A DNA stretch of 64,000 bases from NCBI GenBank assembly GCA_963847985.1, contig CAWKBS010000008.1:248001-312000 (forward strand), given 5' to 3'. The notes below the pieces were generated by a model. The model was not told the DNA's origin. It saw nothing but the letters and a program-made list of their open reading frames with translations, and did not search any database. The position numbers and the translations under genes were made by a program. The stretch comes from JAIBJN01 sp963847985. Its GTDB lineage: Bacteria > Actinomycetota > Thermoleophilia > Gaiellales > Gaiellaceae. Positions 33,630-41,212 of the stretch are shown here, piece after piece (the stretch's first letter is position 1; every line of letters starts with the position of its first letter).

Positions 33630-34607
33630 GTGCGCTCCGTGGCCGGGGGAGTCGCGATCGAGGCGCAGGGCCTGCGCAAGCGCTACGGAGAGGTCGTCGC
33701 GCTCGCCGAGCTCGACCTCCAGGTGGAGGAGGGGAGCATCCTCGGCCTGCTCGGCCCGAACGGGGCGGGCAAGACGACGGCCGTCCGTATCCTGACCACG
33801 CTCCTCCCGCCGGACGGCGGCTCCGCCCGCGTCGCCGGCCTCGACGTCGAGCGTGACGCCGCGAAGCTGCGGGCGCAGATCGGCCTGGCCGGCCAGTACG
33901 CGGCCGTGGACGAGAACCTCACCGGCTTCGAGAACCTGGAGATGTTCGGGCGCCTGTACCACCTCGGCAGACGCGTCTCGCGCGAGCGCGCGCGTGAGCT
34001 GCTCGACGACTTCGACCTCACCGACGCCGGCGAGAGGCTCGTCCGCACCTACTCCGGCGGCATGCGGCGCCGGCTCGACCTTGCCGGTGCGCTGGTCGCG
34101 CGGCCGCCCGTGCTCTTCATGGACGAGCCGACGACAGGCCTCGACCTCACGAGCCGCCTGACGCTCTGGGAGGGGATCCAGGCGCTGGTCTCCAGGGGGA
34201 CGACGGTCCTGCTCACGACCCAGTACCTCGACGAGGCCGACCACCTGTCCGACCGGATCGCGGTGATCGACCACGGAAAACTGATCGCGGAAGGCACCCC
34301 GGACGAGCTCAAGGCGCAGGTGGGGGGCGACCGACTCGACATCCGCCTCGAGGACCCGAGTCGGTGCGAGCAGGCTCTGACGATGCTCAGGCCCCTGGCG
34401 GGCGGCAACGCCTCGCTCGACGACGGCACGCTCCAGCTGCCGCTCCGGGAGCGTCGCGGCGCGATCGCCGAGGCGGTGCGGCGCCTGGACGAGGCGGGAG
34501 TCGGAATCGACGACATCGCCGTGAGGACGCCGACGCTCGACGACGTGTTCCTGCGCCTCACCGGCCACTCCGCCGAGGAGGAAGAGGCGGAGGCGGAGGC
34601 GCGGTGA
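33630..34607 (+). CDS. ABC transporter ATP-binding protein, DrrA type
   Basis: 325 aa. Walker A is GPNGAGKTT, the signature YSGGMRRRLDLA, Walker B VLFMDEPTTGLD and the H-loop region TVLLTTQYLDEAD. The C-terminal about 90 residues match the DrrA-type extension (TPTLDDVFLRLTGH). It is the energising half of an exporter with the next gene, overlapping it as GTGA. Start: GTG 33630 or 33639; no strong ribosome-binding site separates them. Confidence 0.93.
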   Translation: MRSVAGGVAIEAQGLRKRYGEVVALAELDLQVEEGSILGLLGPNGAGKTTAVRILTTLLPPDGGSARVAGLDVERDAAKLRAQIGLAGQYAAVDENLTGFENLEMFGRLYHLGRRVSRERARELLDDFDLTDAGERLVRTYSGGMRRRLDLAGALVARPPVLFMDEPTTGLDLTSRLTLWEGIQALVSRGTTVLLTTQYLDEADHLSDRIAVIDHGKLIAEGTPDELKAQVGGDRLDIRLEDPSRCEQALTMLRPLAGGNASLDDGTLQLPLRERRGAIAEAVRRLDEAGVGIDDIAVRTPTLDDVFLRLTGHSAEEEEAEAEAR

Positions 34608-35377
34608 CGGCGCTTCGCTTCGCAGTCTCCGACACGCTGGTCCTGGCGAAGCGCAGCTTCCTGCGCATCCCGCGCCAGCCCGACCTCCTGGTCGGTTTCA
34701 CGATCCAGCCGGTGATGTTCGTCCTGCTCTTCGTCTACGTCCTGGGCGGCGCGATCGCGACGCCGGGCTTCGCCTACGTCGACTTCCTGATGCCCGGGAT
34801 CCTCGTCCAATCGATGGCGTTCGGCGGGTTCGTCACGGCGCTCGGGCTCTCCGAGGACCTGAAGAAGGGGCTCATCGACCGCTTCCGGTCGCTGCCGATG
34901 ACCCCCTCGGCCGTGCTCACGGGTCGCACCCTCGCCGACGTCGCCACCAACGTCGTGCAGCTCGTGGTCATGCTGGGCGTCGGGCTCGTGGTCGGGTTCC
35001 GCTTCTCGACCAGCGTCCCCGAGGTGGTCGCCGGAATCGCGCTCCTGCTCCTGATCGGCTACGCGTTCTCCTGGGTCTTCGCGTTCATCGGGCTCGTCTC
35101 GTCGTCGCCCGAGGCCGCGAACGCGTGGGGCTTCACCATCATCTTCCCGCTCACGTTCGTCTCCTCGGCCTTCGTCCCGGTCGAGTCGATGCCGAGCTGG
35201 CTGCAGCCCATCGCCGAGCACAACCCCGTCACGGCGATGGTCGACGCCGTGCGCGCACTCTTCATCGGGACGCCGGCCGGCTCGAGTATCTGGCTCGCGG
35301 TCGTCTGGTCGCTCGGGATCATCGCCGTCTTCGGCGTGCTCTCCTCGTGGCGCTACCGCCGGGCGGTCGGGCGCTAG
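34604..35377 (+). CDS. ABC transporter permease, DrrB/ABC-2 type
   Basis: 257 aa with six hydrophobic segments (about 35-55, 62-85, 115-145, 150-175, 180-200, 232-252) and the ABC-2 signature around FVPVESMPSWLQPIAEHNPVT. The pair with the DrrA-type ATPase suggests export of a hydrophobic compound or drug. GTG 34604 overlaps the ATPase stop. Substrate unknown. Confidence 0.92.
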   Translation: MTALRFAVSDTLVLAKRSFLRIPRQPDLLVGFTIQPVMFVLLFVYVLGGAIATPGFAYVDFLMPGILVQSMAFGGFVTALGLSEDLKKGLIDRFRSLPMTPSAVLTGRTLADVATNVVQLVVMLGVGLVVGFRFSTSVPEVVAGIALLLLIGYAFSWVFAFIGLVSSSPEAANAWGFTIIFPLTFVSSAFVPVESMPSWLQPIAEHNPVTAMVDAVRALFIGTPAGSSIWLAVVWSLGIIAVFGVLSSWRYRRAVGR

Positions 35378-35455
35378 CCGCGCGGCGGCAGTGATTTCCG
35401 CGCGATCGGGGTTAGACTCGCGCGGCCGGCAGCACCCTCGGGGAAAGGAGCGGAC

Positions 35456-35914
35456 ATGAGTGGACTCGACGACATCCTCGGCGGCCTGATGGGCGGTGGA
35501 GGAAAGGGCGGTTCCGGCGGCCTGCAGGACATGCTCGGCGGCCTCATGGGTGGCGGCGGCAGCAGCGGCGGCATGGGCGCGCTCTTGCCGGTGCTCGGCG
35601 GGCTGCTCGCGAGCGGCGGTCTCTCGAAGATCATGGGTGGGATGAAGGCGAGTGGTCTCTCCGCGCAGGCCGACTCCTGGGTCGGCACCGGCGAGAATCA
35701 GCCGGTCAGCCCCGCCGACCTCGAGAAGGTCGTCGGCAAGGAGGAGATGCAGAGGATCGCGCAGCAGCTCGGAGTCTCGGAGTCCGAGGCCGCCGAGGCG
35801 GTCTCCAAGGCGCTCCCCGAGGTCGTGGACAAGGTGTCCCCGAACGGACAGCTCCCGCCGGAGCAGGATCTCGACGAGGCCTTCGGCAAGCTCGCGAAGG
35901 CGGGGGCGGCGTAG
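35456..35914 (+). CDS. YidB-family (DUF937) protein
   Basis: 152 aa. A Gly/Met/Leu-rich N-terminus with repeated LGGLMGGGG units (about 1-70) precedes SWVGTGENQPVSPADLEKVVG, the conserved YidB/DUF937 core, and a helical C-terminus. AAAGGAG precedes the ATG at 35456. Function not established. Convergent with the zinc peptidase gene. Confidence 0.88.
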   Translation: MSGLDDILGGLMGGGGKGGSGGLQDMLGGLMGGGGSSGGMGALLPVLGGLLASGGLSKIMGGMKASGLSAQADSWVGTGENQPVSPADLEKVVGKEEMQRIAQQLGVSESEAAEAVSKALPEVVDKVSPNGQLPPEQDLDEAFGKLAKAGAA

Positions 35915-35920
35915 GGGCGC

Positions 35921-36814
35921 TCAGACGTCGCCGCTGAACGTGTCGCACGAGCCCGGGTTGCCGGACTCGTAGCCGGTCGTGAACCACTGCTGACGCTGCT
36001 CGGCGGAGCCGTGGGTCCAGCTCTCCGGGGTGACGCGGCCCTGCATGGCCTCCTGGATGCGATCGTCGCCGACGGCCGCCGCCGCGTCGAGCGCGTCCGC
36101 GATGTCGGCCTCCGTCAGCGCCGTGATGAAGCCCGTCTCGACCGCGTTCGCGGCCCACACGCCGGCGAAGCAGTCGGCCTGGAGCTCGACCCGCACCGCC
36201 CGGCTCCCGGCGCCCTGGTCCTGCGGCCCGTCGAGGATGCCGAGCAGGTTCTGGATGTGGTGGCCGTACTCGTGCGCCATCACGTAGGCCTGCGCGAACG
36301 GCCCGCCCTGCGCGCCGAACTGCGAGCGAAGCTGGTCGAAGAAGCCGAGGTCGATGTAGGCATAGCGGTCCGCGGGGCAGTAGAACGGCCCTGACGCCGA
36401 GGTCGCGGTGCCGCAGCCGCTGTCGACGGACTCCTCGAAGAAGCGCGTGCGCGCCGGCTCGTACCGGCGCCCGCCGCCCGAGAACGCGTCCGTCCAGTAG
36501 CTCTGGATCGAGTTGACGTAGGCGACGATACGGCAGTCCTCGCGCTGGTCCGCGTCGGCGCCCGTCTGGCACTCCTGGGCGACTTCGCTGTTCGCGGCCG
36601 GCGTACCCGCCACCTCGCCCGCGAGGTTGCCGAGCTCCCCGAGCCCGCCGTCCCCGCCGGTGACGTTTCCGCCCAGGAAGATGATCAGGAGCGTGACGAC
36701 GAGCCCGAGCCCGCCGCCGCCGACCGCCAGCCCGCCCTTGCCGACGCGCCGGCGGCCGCGCAGGTCCTCGACCTGCGACGTGTCGAGCTTGGCTTCGTCC
36801 CGGAAGTCGGGCAT
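35921..36814 (-). CDS. Neutral zinc metallopeptidase (YpfJ-like), membrane-anchored
   Basis: 297 aa. A short N-terminus (MPDFRDEAKLDTSQVEDLRG), one membrane segment (about 30-50) and an extracytoplasmic peptidase domain with the zinc motif AHEYGHHIQ and downstream ELQADCFAG. The motif order and size match the YpfJ/zinc-peptidase family. The ATG at 36814 is the family-consistent start. It lies 8 bp downstream of the tandem ABM-like gene. Confidence 0.93.
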   Translation of the reverse strand: MPDFRDEAKLDTSQVEDLRGRRRVGKGGLAVGGGGLGLVVTLLIIFLGGNVTGGDGGLGELGNLAGEVAGTPAANSEVAQECQTGADADQREDCRIVAYVNSIQSYWTDAFSGGGRRYEPARTRFFEESVDSGCGTATSASGPFYCPADRYAYIDLGFFDQLRSQFGAQGGPFAQAYVMAHEYGHHIQNLLGILDGPQDQGAGSRAVRVELQADCFAGVWAANAVETGFITALTEADIADALDAAAAVGDDRIQEAMQGRVTPESWTHGSAEQRQQWFTTGYESGNPGSCDTFSGDV

Positions 36815-36822
36815 CGGCGGCC

Positions 36823-37470
36823 TCAGGGCGCTTCGTCCGGTTCGACCGTGTCGAGCATGACGACGTCGTAGCGCTCCACGGCGGTGACCTCGGTGTCGAG
36901 GCCCTCTGCGATCTCGTTCCTGAGCGTCGCTCCGCTGGCCGTGTCGTCGGCGAGCGCCTCCGCCGTCGCCCAGAAGGTGATCCCGATCGAGGTCCCCCGC
37001 GGCACGTCCAGCAGCGCCAGCCAGCCGCGGAAGCCGGTCGCGTCGCGGAACCAGTCGGCGAGGTCGTCGCGGAAGGTCCGCAGCCCCTCCTCGATGCTCG
37101 CCGGCGGCCCCGAGAAGCACGTGAACCGGGCGGCCGCGGGCGTCTCCTGGTCGGGCGAGTCGGCCCGCCCGGTGGGGAAGTTCTGGCCGAGGAAGAGCTC
37201 GTAGCGGTGGACGCTCTCGATCTCGGCTCCGGCGGCCGAGACCATTTTCTCCCGTACCTCGTGCCGACTCTTGTCGCTGCGGTCGAGCGCCTCCAGGCTG
37301 TCCCAGAAGCTCACGATGCGCGACCTGCCGCTCTCGGGGTCGCCGAGCATGAGCAGCCCGCGGTAGCCGTCGAACTCCCGCAGCCAGGTCAGCATCGACT
37401 CCGCGGCCATGCGGGCGGTGGCGCTCACCTCGGGCCCGGCGCCCCGGACGGTGGTGAGGCTCGCGTGCAT
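36823..37470 (-). CDS. Protein with two ABM-like dimeric alpha/beta-barrel repeats
   Basis: 215 aa. Two related halves are visible: residues about 1-95 (LREFDGYRGLLMLGDPESGRS, IVSFWDSLEALD) and 115-210 (FRDATGFRGWLALLDVPRGTS, ITFWATAEALAD). Each has the strand-helix pattern of ABM-like domains. No catalytic residues are identifiable. It forms a likely operon with the zinc peptidase; the MarR gene upstream is 11 bp away on the same strand. Confidence 0.65.
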   Translation of the reverse strand: MHASLTTVRGAGPEVSATARMAAESMLTWLREFDGYRGLLMLGDPESGRSRIVSFWDSLEALDRSDKSRHEVREKMVSAAGAEIESVHRYELFLGQNFPTGRADSPDQETPAAARFTCFSGPPASIEEGLRTFRDDLADWFRDATGFRGWLALLDVPRGTSIGITFWATAEALADDTASGATLRNEIAEGLDTEVTAVERYDVVMLDTVEPDEAP

Positions 37471-37481
37471 CGCCGGGAAGC

Positions 37482-37925
37482 TTACGGGGCGGTGCGCGTT
37501 GCGTCGAGGAGCGCTCGGAGCTCGCCGAGGAGCCCCTGCACGCGGTCGTAGCCGAGCTCCGCCCGGACCTGCCGCTGCGCGGCGCGCCAGGCAGGCCGCG
37601 CCGACTCCAGGCGCGCGAGGCCGGCGGCGCTGGGGGCGAGGACGCGGCGGCGGCGGTCCTCGCCGGGCTCCTGCTCCACCAGGCCGGCCTCGATGAGCGG
37701 AGCGACCTCGCGGGCGAGCGTCGTGCGGTCCATCGCCAGCCGGGCGGCCAGGTGCCCGACGCTCGCCGGGCCCTCGGCCTCGAGCCGGGCGAGGATGGAG
37801 TACTGCGTCGTGCGGAGCCCGTGCGGCTCGAGTGCGCGGTCGTAGACCCGGGCGACGGCGCGGGTCGCCATCCGAAGCGTCGCGCAGACGCAGGGGGACT
37901 CGACGGGCTCGACGGCGGTGCTCAC
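37482..37925 (-). CDS. MarR-family transcriptional regulator
   Basis: 147 aa. A winged-helix core with LRTTQYSILARLEAEGPASVGHLA, then LAMDRTTLAREVAPLIEAGLV (recognition helix) and GEDRRRRVLAPSAAG (wing). Two Cys near the N-terminus (CVC, about 12-14) could sense oxidation. It is divergent from an MFS transporter, the classical MarR arrangement, with an inverted repeat in the shared promoter region. GTG start 37925. Confidence 0.92.
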   Translation of the reverse strand: MSTAVEPVESPCVCATLRMATRAVARVYDRALEPHGLRTTQYSILARLEAEGPASVGHLAARLAMDRTTLAREVAPLIEAGLVEQEPGEDRRRRVLAPSAAGLARLESARPAWRAAQRQVRAELGYDRVQGLLGELRALLDATRTAP

Positions 37926-37927
37926 AA

Positions 37928-37957
37928 ATAGGAGTATATCCGCCTATCTGGTAGGCT
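37928..37957. promoter_or_regulatory. MarR-MFS intergenic operator and leaderless -10
   Basis: The inverted repeat ATAGG-N10-CCTAT (37928-37947) lies between the divergent starts and is the likely MarR operator. TAGGCT (37952-37957) ends 6 bases before the MFS GTG at 37964, so the MFS message is probably leaderless. TATACT on the reverse strand falls inside the repeat. Confidence 0.5.
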
Positions 37958-37963
37958 CGCCCC

Positions 37964-39223
37964 GTGCGGGGACGGCTGCACTACGCGTGGGTCGTGGTCG
38001 GGGTCGGCTTCGTCGCCCTCGTCATGTCGGCCGGGTTCCGCTCGACCGCCGGGGTCCTCCTCATCCCGCTCCACGACGAGTTCGGGTGGAGCCACGAGAC
38101 GATCGGGCTCGCAGTCTCCCTCAACCTCCTCTGCTTCGGCCTGGGCGCGCCGTTCGCGGCAGCGTTCGTCGAGCGCTTCGGGATGCGCCGCGTCATCTCC
38201 GTCGCCCTAGCCCTCATCGCCGTCTCGTCGCTCCTCACGCTGGGAATGACGGAGCCGTGGCAGCTCTTCCTCCTCTGGGGAGTCGTCAACGGGACGGCGA
38301 CCGGCGCCGTCTCCGTCCCCCTCGCGGCGATCATCGCCAACCGCTGGTTCGTCGAGCGGCGCGGGCTCGTCACCGGGGTCCTGACCGCGAGCAACGCGTC
38401 GGGCCAGCTCGTCTTCCTGCCGCTCCTCGCCTGGGTGGCCGGCTTCGACTGGCGCTACGCGGCGCTGCTCGTGGCCGTCGCCGCGCTCGGCCTCGTCCTC
38501 CCGCTCGTGGCCTTGCTCATGCGCGACCGGCCGCGGGACGTAGGCGAGCGGCCGTACGGCGCCGGCCCGGCCTGGGAGGAGCCGCCGGCGGCCCCGGCCG
38601 CGTTCGGCGCCGCGATCGCCGGCCTGCGCACCGGCCTGCGCTCGCGCACGTTCTGGGTGCTCGCCGGGACGTTCTTCGTCTGCGGGGCGACCACGAACGG
38701 CCTCGTCTCGACGCATCTGATCCCGGCGGCCCACGATCACGGGATCACCCAGGTCGGCGCCGCCAGCCTGCTCGCGCTGATCGGCGTCTTCGACATCGTC
38801 GGCACGGTCGGCTCCGGCTGGCTCACCGACCGCTTCGACCCGCGCAAGCTCCTGCTCGTCTACTACGGGTTCCGCGGCCTCGCGCTGCTGGCGCTGCCGG
38901 TGGCGTTCGGGTCGCAGTACGCCGCCCTCGTCGGGTTCGCGATCGTCTACGGCCTCGACTGGGTCGCCACGGTGCCGCCCACCTCGGCGCTCGCCACCTC
39001 GACCTTCCCGCGGCAGGCCGGCGTCGTCTTCGCCTGGATCTTCAGCGCCCACCAGTTCGGCGCCGCGACCGCCGCCTGGGCGGCAGGGCTCGTGCGGACA
39101 TCGACCGGGGAGTACACGGTCGCCTGGACGGCGGCCGGCGGGCTGGCGCTCGTCGCCGCGGTCGCCGTGCTCTTCGTCGCGGCGAAGCCCCGCGGTCCTG
39201 TCGAGTCCCCGGCCCCGGCCTAA
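37964..39223 (+). CDS. MFS transporter
   Basis: 419 aa with twelve hydrophobic segments and the loop 2-3 motif FVERFGMRR and loop 8-9 motif GWLTDRFDPRKLLL. It resembles the OxlT/monocarboxylate-like MFS branch by its N-terminus (HYAWVVVGVGFVALVM). The substrate is unknown; the divergent MarR regulator suggests a toxic or inducing ligand. No Shine-Dalgarno; probably leaderless. Confidence 0.9.
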   Translation: MRGRLHYAWVVVGVGFVALVMSAGFRSTAGVLLIPLHDEFGWSHETIGLAVSLNLLCFGLGAPFAAAFVERFGMRRVISVALALIAVSSLLTLGMTEPWQLFLLWGVVNGTATGAVSVPLAAIIANRWFVERRGLVTGVLTASNASGQLVFLPLLAWVAGFDWRYAALLVAVAALGLVLPLVALLMRDRPRDVGERPYGAGPAWEEPPAAPAAFGAAIAGLRTGLRSRTFWVLAGTFFVCGATTNGLVSTHLIPAAHDHGITQVGAASLLALIGVFDIVGTVGSGWLTDRFDPRKLLLVYYGFRGLALLALPVAFGSQYAALVGFAIVYGLDWVATVPPTSALATSTFPRQAGVVFAWIFSAHQFGAATAAWAAGLVRTSTGEYTVAWTAAGGLALVAAVAVLFVAAKPRGPVESPAPA

Positions 39224-39227
39224 CCAG

Positions 39228-39388
39228 GAGGGTTTGGCGAAACGCAGCCTGTGCCGCCGGGCCGCGCTGCTCGCCCCGATGCGGCGTCCTCAGTCGCGCC
39301 CGTAGCCTCCGGCTACGAACACTCCCTGCGTCCTTGCCTCGGAACGACCATCGCACCCCGTCGACGAGCGGCGTCCCGCCAAACCCTC
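39228..39388. repeat. 161-bp element bounded by 12-bp terminal inverted repeats
   Basis: GAGGGTTTGGCG (39228-39239) and its exact complement CGCCAAACCCTC (39377-39388) flank a non-coding core that contains a smaller hairpin GTAGCC/GGCTAC (39302-39316). It fills the entire gap between convergent genes, and the right arm abuts the GH25 stop. It looks like a dispersed palindromic or MITE-like element or a bidirectional terminator. Copy number cannot be seen here. Confidence 0.55.
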
Positions 39389-40171
39389 TTAGCGCTCGCG
39401 CAGCGTTCCGCGGATCGCGGCCGCTCCGCCCGCCTTCGCCTGCTCGGCTGCGCGCGCGAGGAAGGCGGCGTCCAGCCGGCTCGACTTGTGCACCACCTCG
39501 CCCTTCGCCATCAGTTTCCACGGCGGGCCGTAGCCGGTCCTGGGGGGCGGCGGTGCGCCGAGCCGGAGCTGATCGAGCGTCCAGCCCCGCTTCAGCACGT
39601 TCAGGTCGACGGGCTCGCTCCAGCCGGCGATGCGCCCCTTCGACGTGTACTGGTGGATTGCGATGCTGGGCCAGCCGCCCACGGTTCGCACCGGGTGGAT
39701 CTTCCCGTCGTCCTTGCCGTAGTTGGCGAGCCAGAGCGGGTAGCGGGCGAAGCCCTTCGCGTTGGCGGCCGTCGACGTCCAGTAGCTCGCGTAGGTGTAG
39801 AGGATCGGCGGCTCCCCGATGTGCTTCTCCACGCGGCGCAGCCAGGTCTTCGCCCAGCGAGCCAGCTTGGCGGGCGGAAGGCCCCCGACCTCGAGGTCGA
39901 GCACAGGGAGGAGCTCCCCCTCCTGCGGCGCGGCCACCTCGAGGAAGTGGTCGGCCTCCGCGACCGGGCCGTCGTCGGCGTCCGGCCTGGCGAAGTGGTA
40001 CGCGCCCACCGGGATGCCGAGGCGGCGCGCAGCCTTGCGATGCCGGCCGTAGGCCGAGTTGACGTAGCCCGTGCCCTCGGTCGCCTTGATGAAGCCGAAC
40101 TCGACCTCGGCGGCCTTGATCGCCTTCCAGGAAATCGTCTTCTGCCAGCCGGAGACGTCGATGCCGAGCAC
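39389..40171 (-). CDS. GH25 lysozyme-family muramidase
   Basis: 260 aa. The GH25 start LGIDVSGWQ (Asp5), then FGFIKATEGTGYVN, AYHFARPD and the catalytic pair region PVLDLEV (Asp92, Glu94). Fold and length fit a beta-1,4-N-acetylmuramidase. There is no signal peptide at the chosen GTG start (40171), so either secretion uses another route or the enzyme acts at lysis. Convergent with the MFS gene across the 161-bp inverted-repeat element. Confidence 0.9.
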   Translation of the reverse strand: MLGIDVSGWQKTISWKAIKAAEVEFGFIKATEGTGYVNSAYGRHRKAARRLGIPVGAYHFARPDADDGPVAEADHFLEVAAPQEGELLPVLDLEVGGLPPAKLARWAKTWLRRVEKHIGEPPILYTYASYWTSTAANAKGFARYPLWLANYGKDDGKIHPVRTVGGWPSIAIHQYTSKGRIAGWSEPVDLNVLKRGWTLDQLRLGAPPPPRTGYGPPWKLMAKGEVVHKSSRLDAAFLARAAEQAKAGGAAAIRGTLRER

Positions 40172-40354
40172 GTTGCCGTGAGTCTCTCAGAACCCGGGGC
40201 GACTGCAAGCTTCACACCGCGGCCGGCGCGCGTCGACGTTTGCCAGCACCGAGCGCGGGAATATGCCACCCGTGGGTGGCGGCCAGGCCGGTTGGAGGGA
40301 GCTTCCGCACCGCGTCCCTCGTTCGAGTGAACGAGGCGGCCGGCCCGGGACCCG

Positions 40355-41212
40355 ATGTGCCTAGCGATGGGGCGCTTCTACCTGCCGCCGCACGTCGTGG
40401 TCGCCGTCGCCGTGCTCGCGGCCGTCGGCGCCTTTCTCCTGGTCCTCGCTCGCCCTGCCGCCGGCGGTGAACAGCCGGAGCCCCGGCCGGTCGAGCCGGC
40501 GCCCGCCCCGGTCGCCTCGCCGGCCGTGAGCGCGGCGCTCGTCTCCGCGGTCGAGCCGGTCGCCGAGCCCGAGCCCGCCGCGGCGCCCGCGCCTCCCCGC
40601 CCCGAGCCACGCTTCGTCGTGCTCAGGCCTGCTCCCGGGAGCCGGATCGTCGTCCGTTCACGCCCCGGCGGCCGCGTCGTCGCCCGCCTCGGGGCGCGCA
40701 CGGAGTTCGGCTCCCCGACGACGCTCGCCGTCGCCGCGAAGCGCGGACGCTGGCTCGGCGTCGTCACGACCCTGCTTCCCAACGGCCGCCTCGGCTGGGT
40801 CGATCCCGCCGAGAGCGCCGTCCTCCCCGGCCGGACGCGGGTCCGCGTCACCATCGACCTCTCGGCGCGGAGCCTCGTCGTCAGTCGCGGCGACCGCGTC
40901 CTCCGCCGGGTCACTGTGGCGGTCGGGGCGCCCGGCTCGCCCACGCCGACGGGCCGCTTCGCCGTGACCGACAAGCTGGCCGGCTCCGCGTTCAGCTCCG
41001 CGTACGGCTGCTGCATCCTCGCCCTCTCGGCGCACCAGCCCAGCCTCCCGTCCGGCTGGCAGGGCGGCGATCGCATCGCCGTCCACGGGACGAACGACCC
41101 GGGCTCGATCGGCGCCGCCGCGTCGGCCGGGTGCCCGCGCGCGAGCGACGCGGACATGCGCTACCTCCTGCGCGCCGTCCCCCTTGGCGCTCCGGTCTTC
41201 GTCCGCGCCTAG
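40355..41212 (+). CDS. L,D-transpeptidase (YkuD domain)
   Basis: 285 aa. An N-terminal membrane anchor (about 10-32), a Pro/Ala/Glu-rich linker (about 35-85), an SH3-like region (about 88-160) and the YkuD catalytic domain (about 165-285) with HGTNDPGSIG and the SAGCPRAS nucleophile motif (Cys at about 264). It would make 3-3 cross-links in peptidoglycan outside the membrane. Start ATG 40355 or 40367. The stop overlaps the convergent YyaL-type gene stop. Confidence 0.92.
   Translation: MCLAMGRFYLPPHVVVAVAVLAAVGAFLLVLARPAAGGEQPEPRPVEPAPAPVASPAVSAALVSAVEPVAEPEPAAAPAPPRPEPRFVVLRPAPGSRIVVRSRPGGRVVARLGARTEFGSPTTLAVAAKRGRWLGVVTTLLPNGRLGWVDPAESAVLPGRTRVRVTIDLSARSLVVSRGDRVLRRVTVAVGAPGSPTPTGRFAVTDKLAGSAFSSAYGCCILALSAHQPSLPSGWQGGDRIAVHGTNDPGSIGAAASAGCPRASDADMRYLLRAVPLGAPVFVRA

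Noticed and set aside
40172..40354. Possible c-di-AMP riboswitch before the L,D-transpeptidase
   Set aside because: Hairpins CCACCC/GGGTGG and CCTCGTT/AACGAGG are present, but none of the conserved ydaO sequence blocks can be found.
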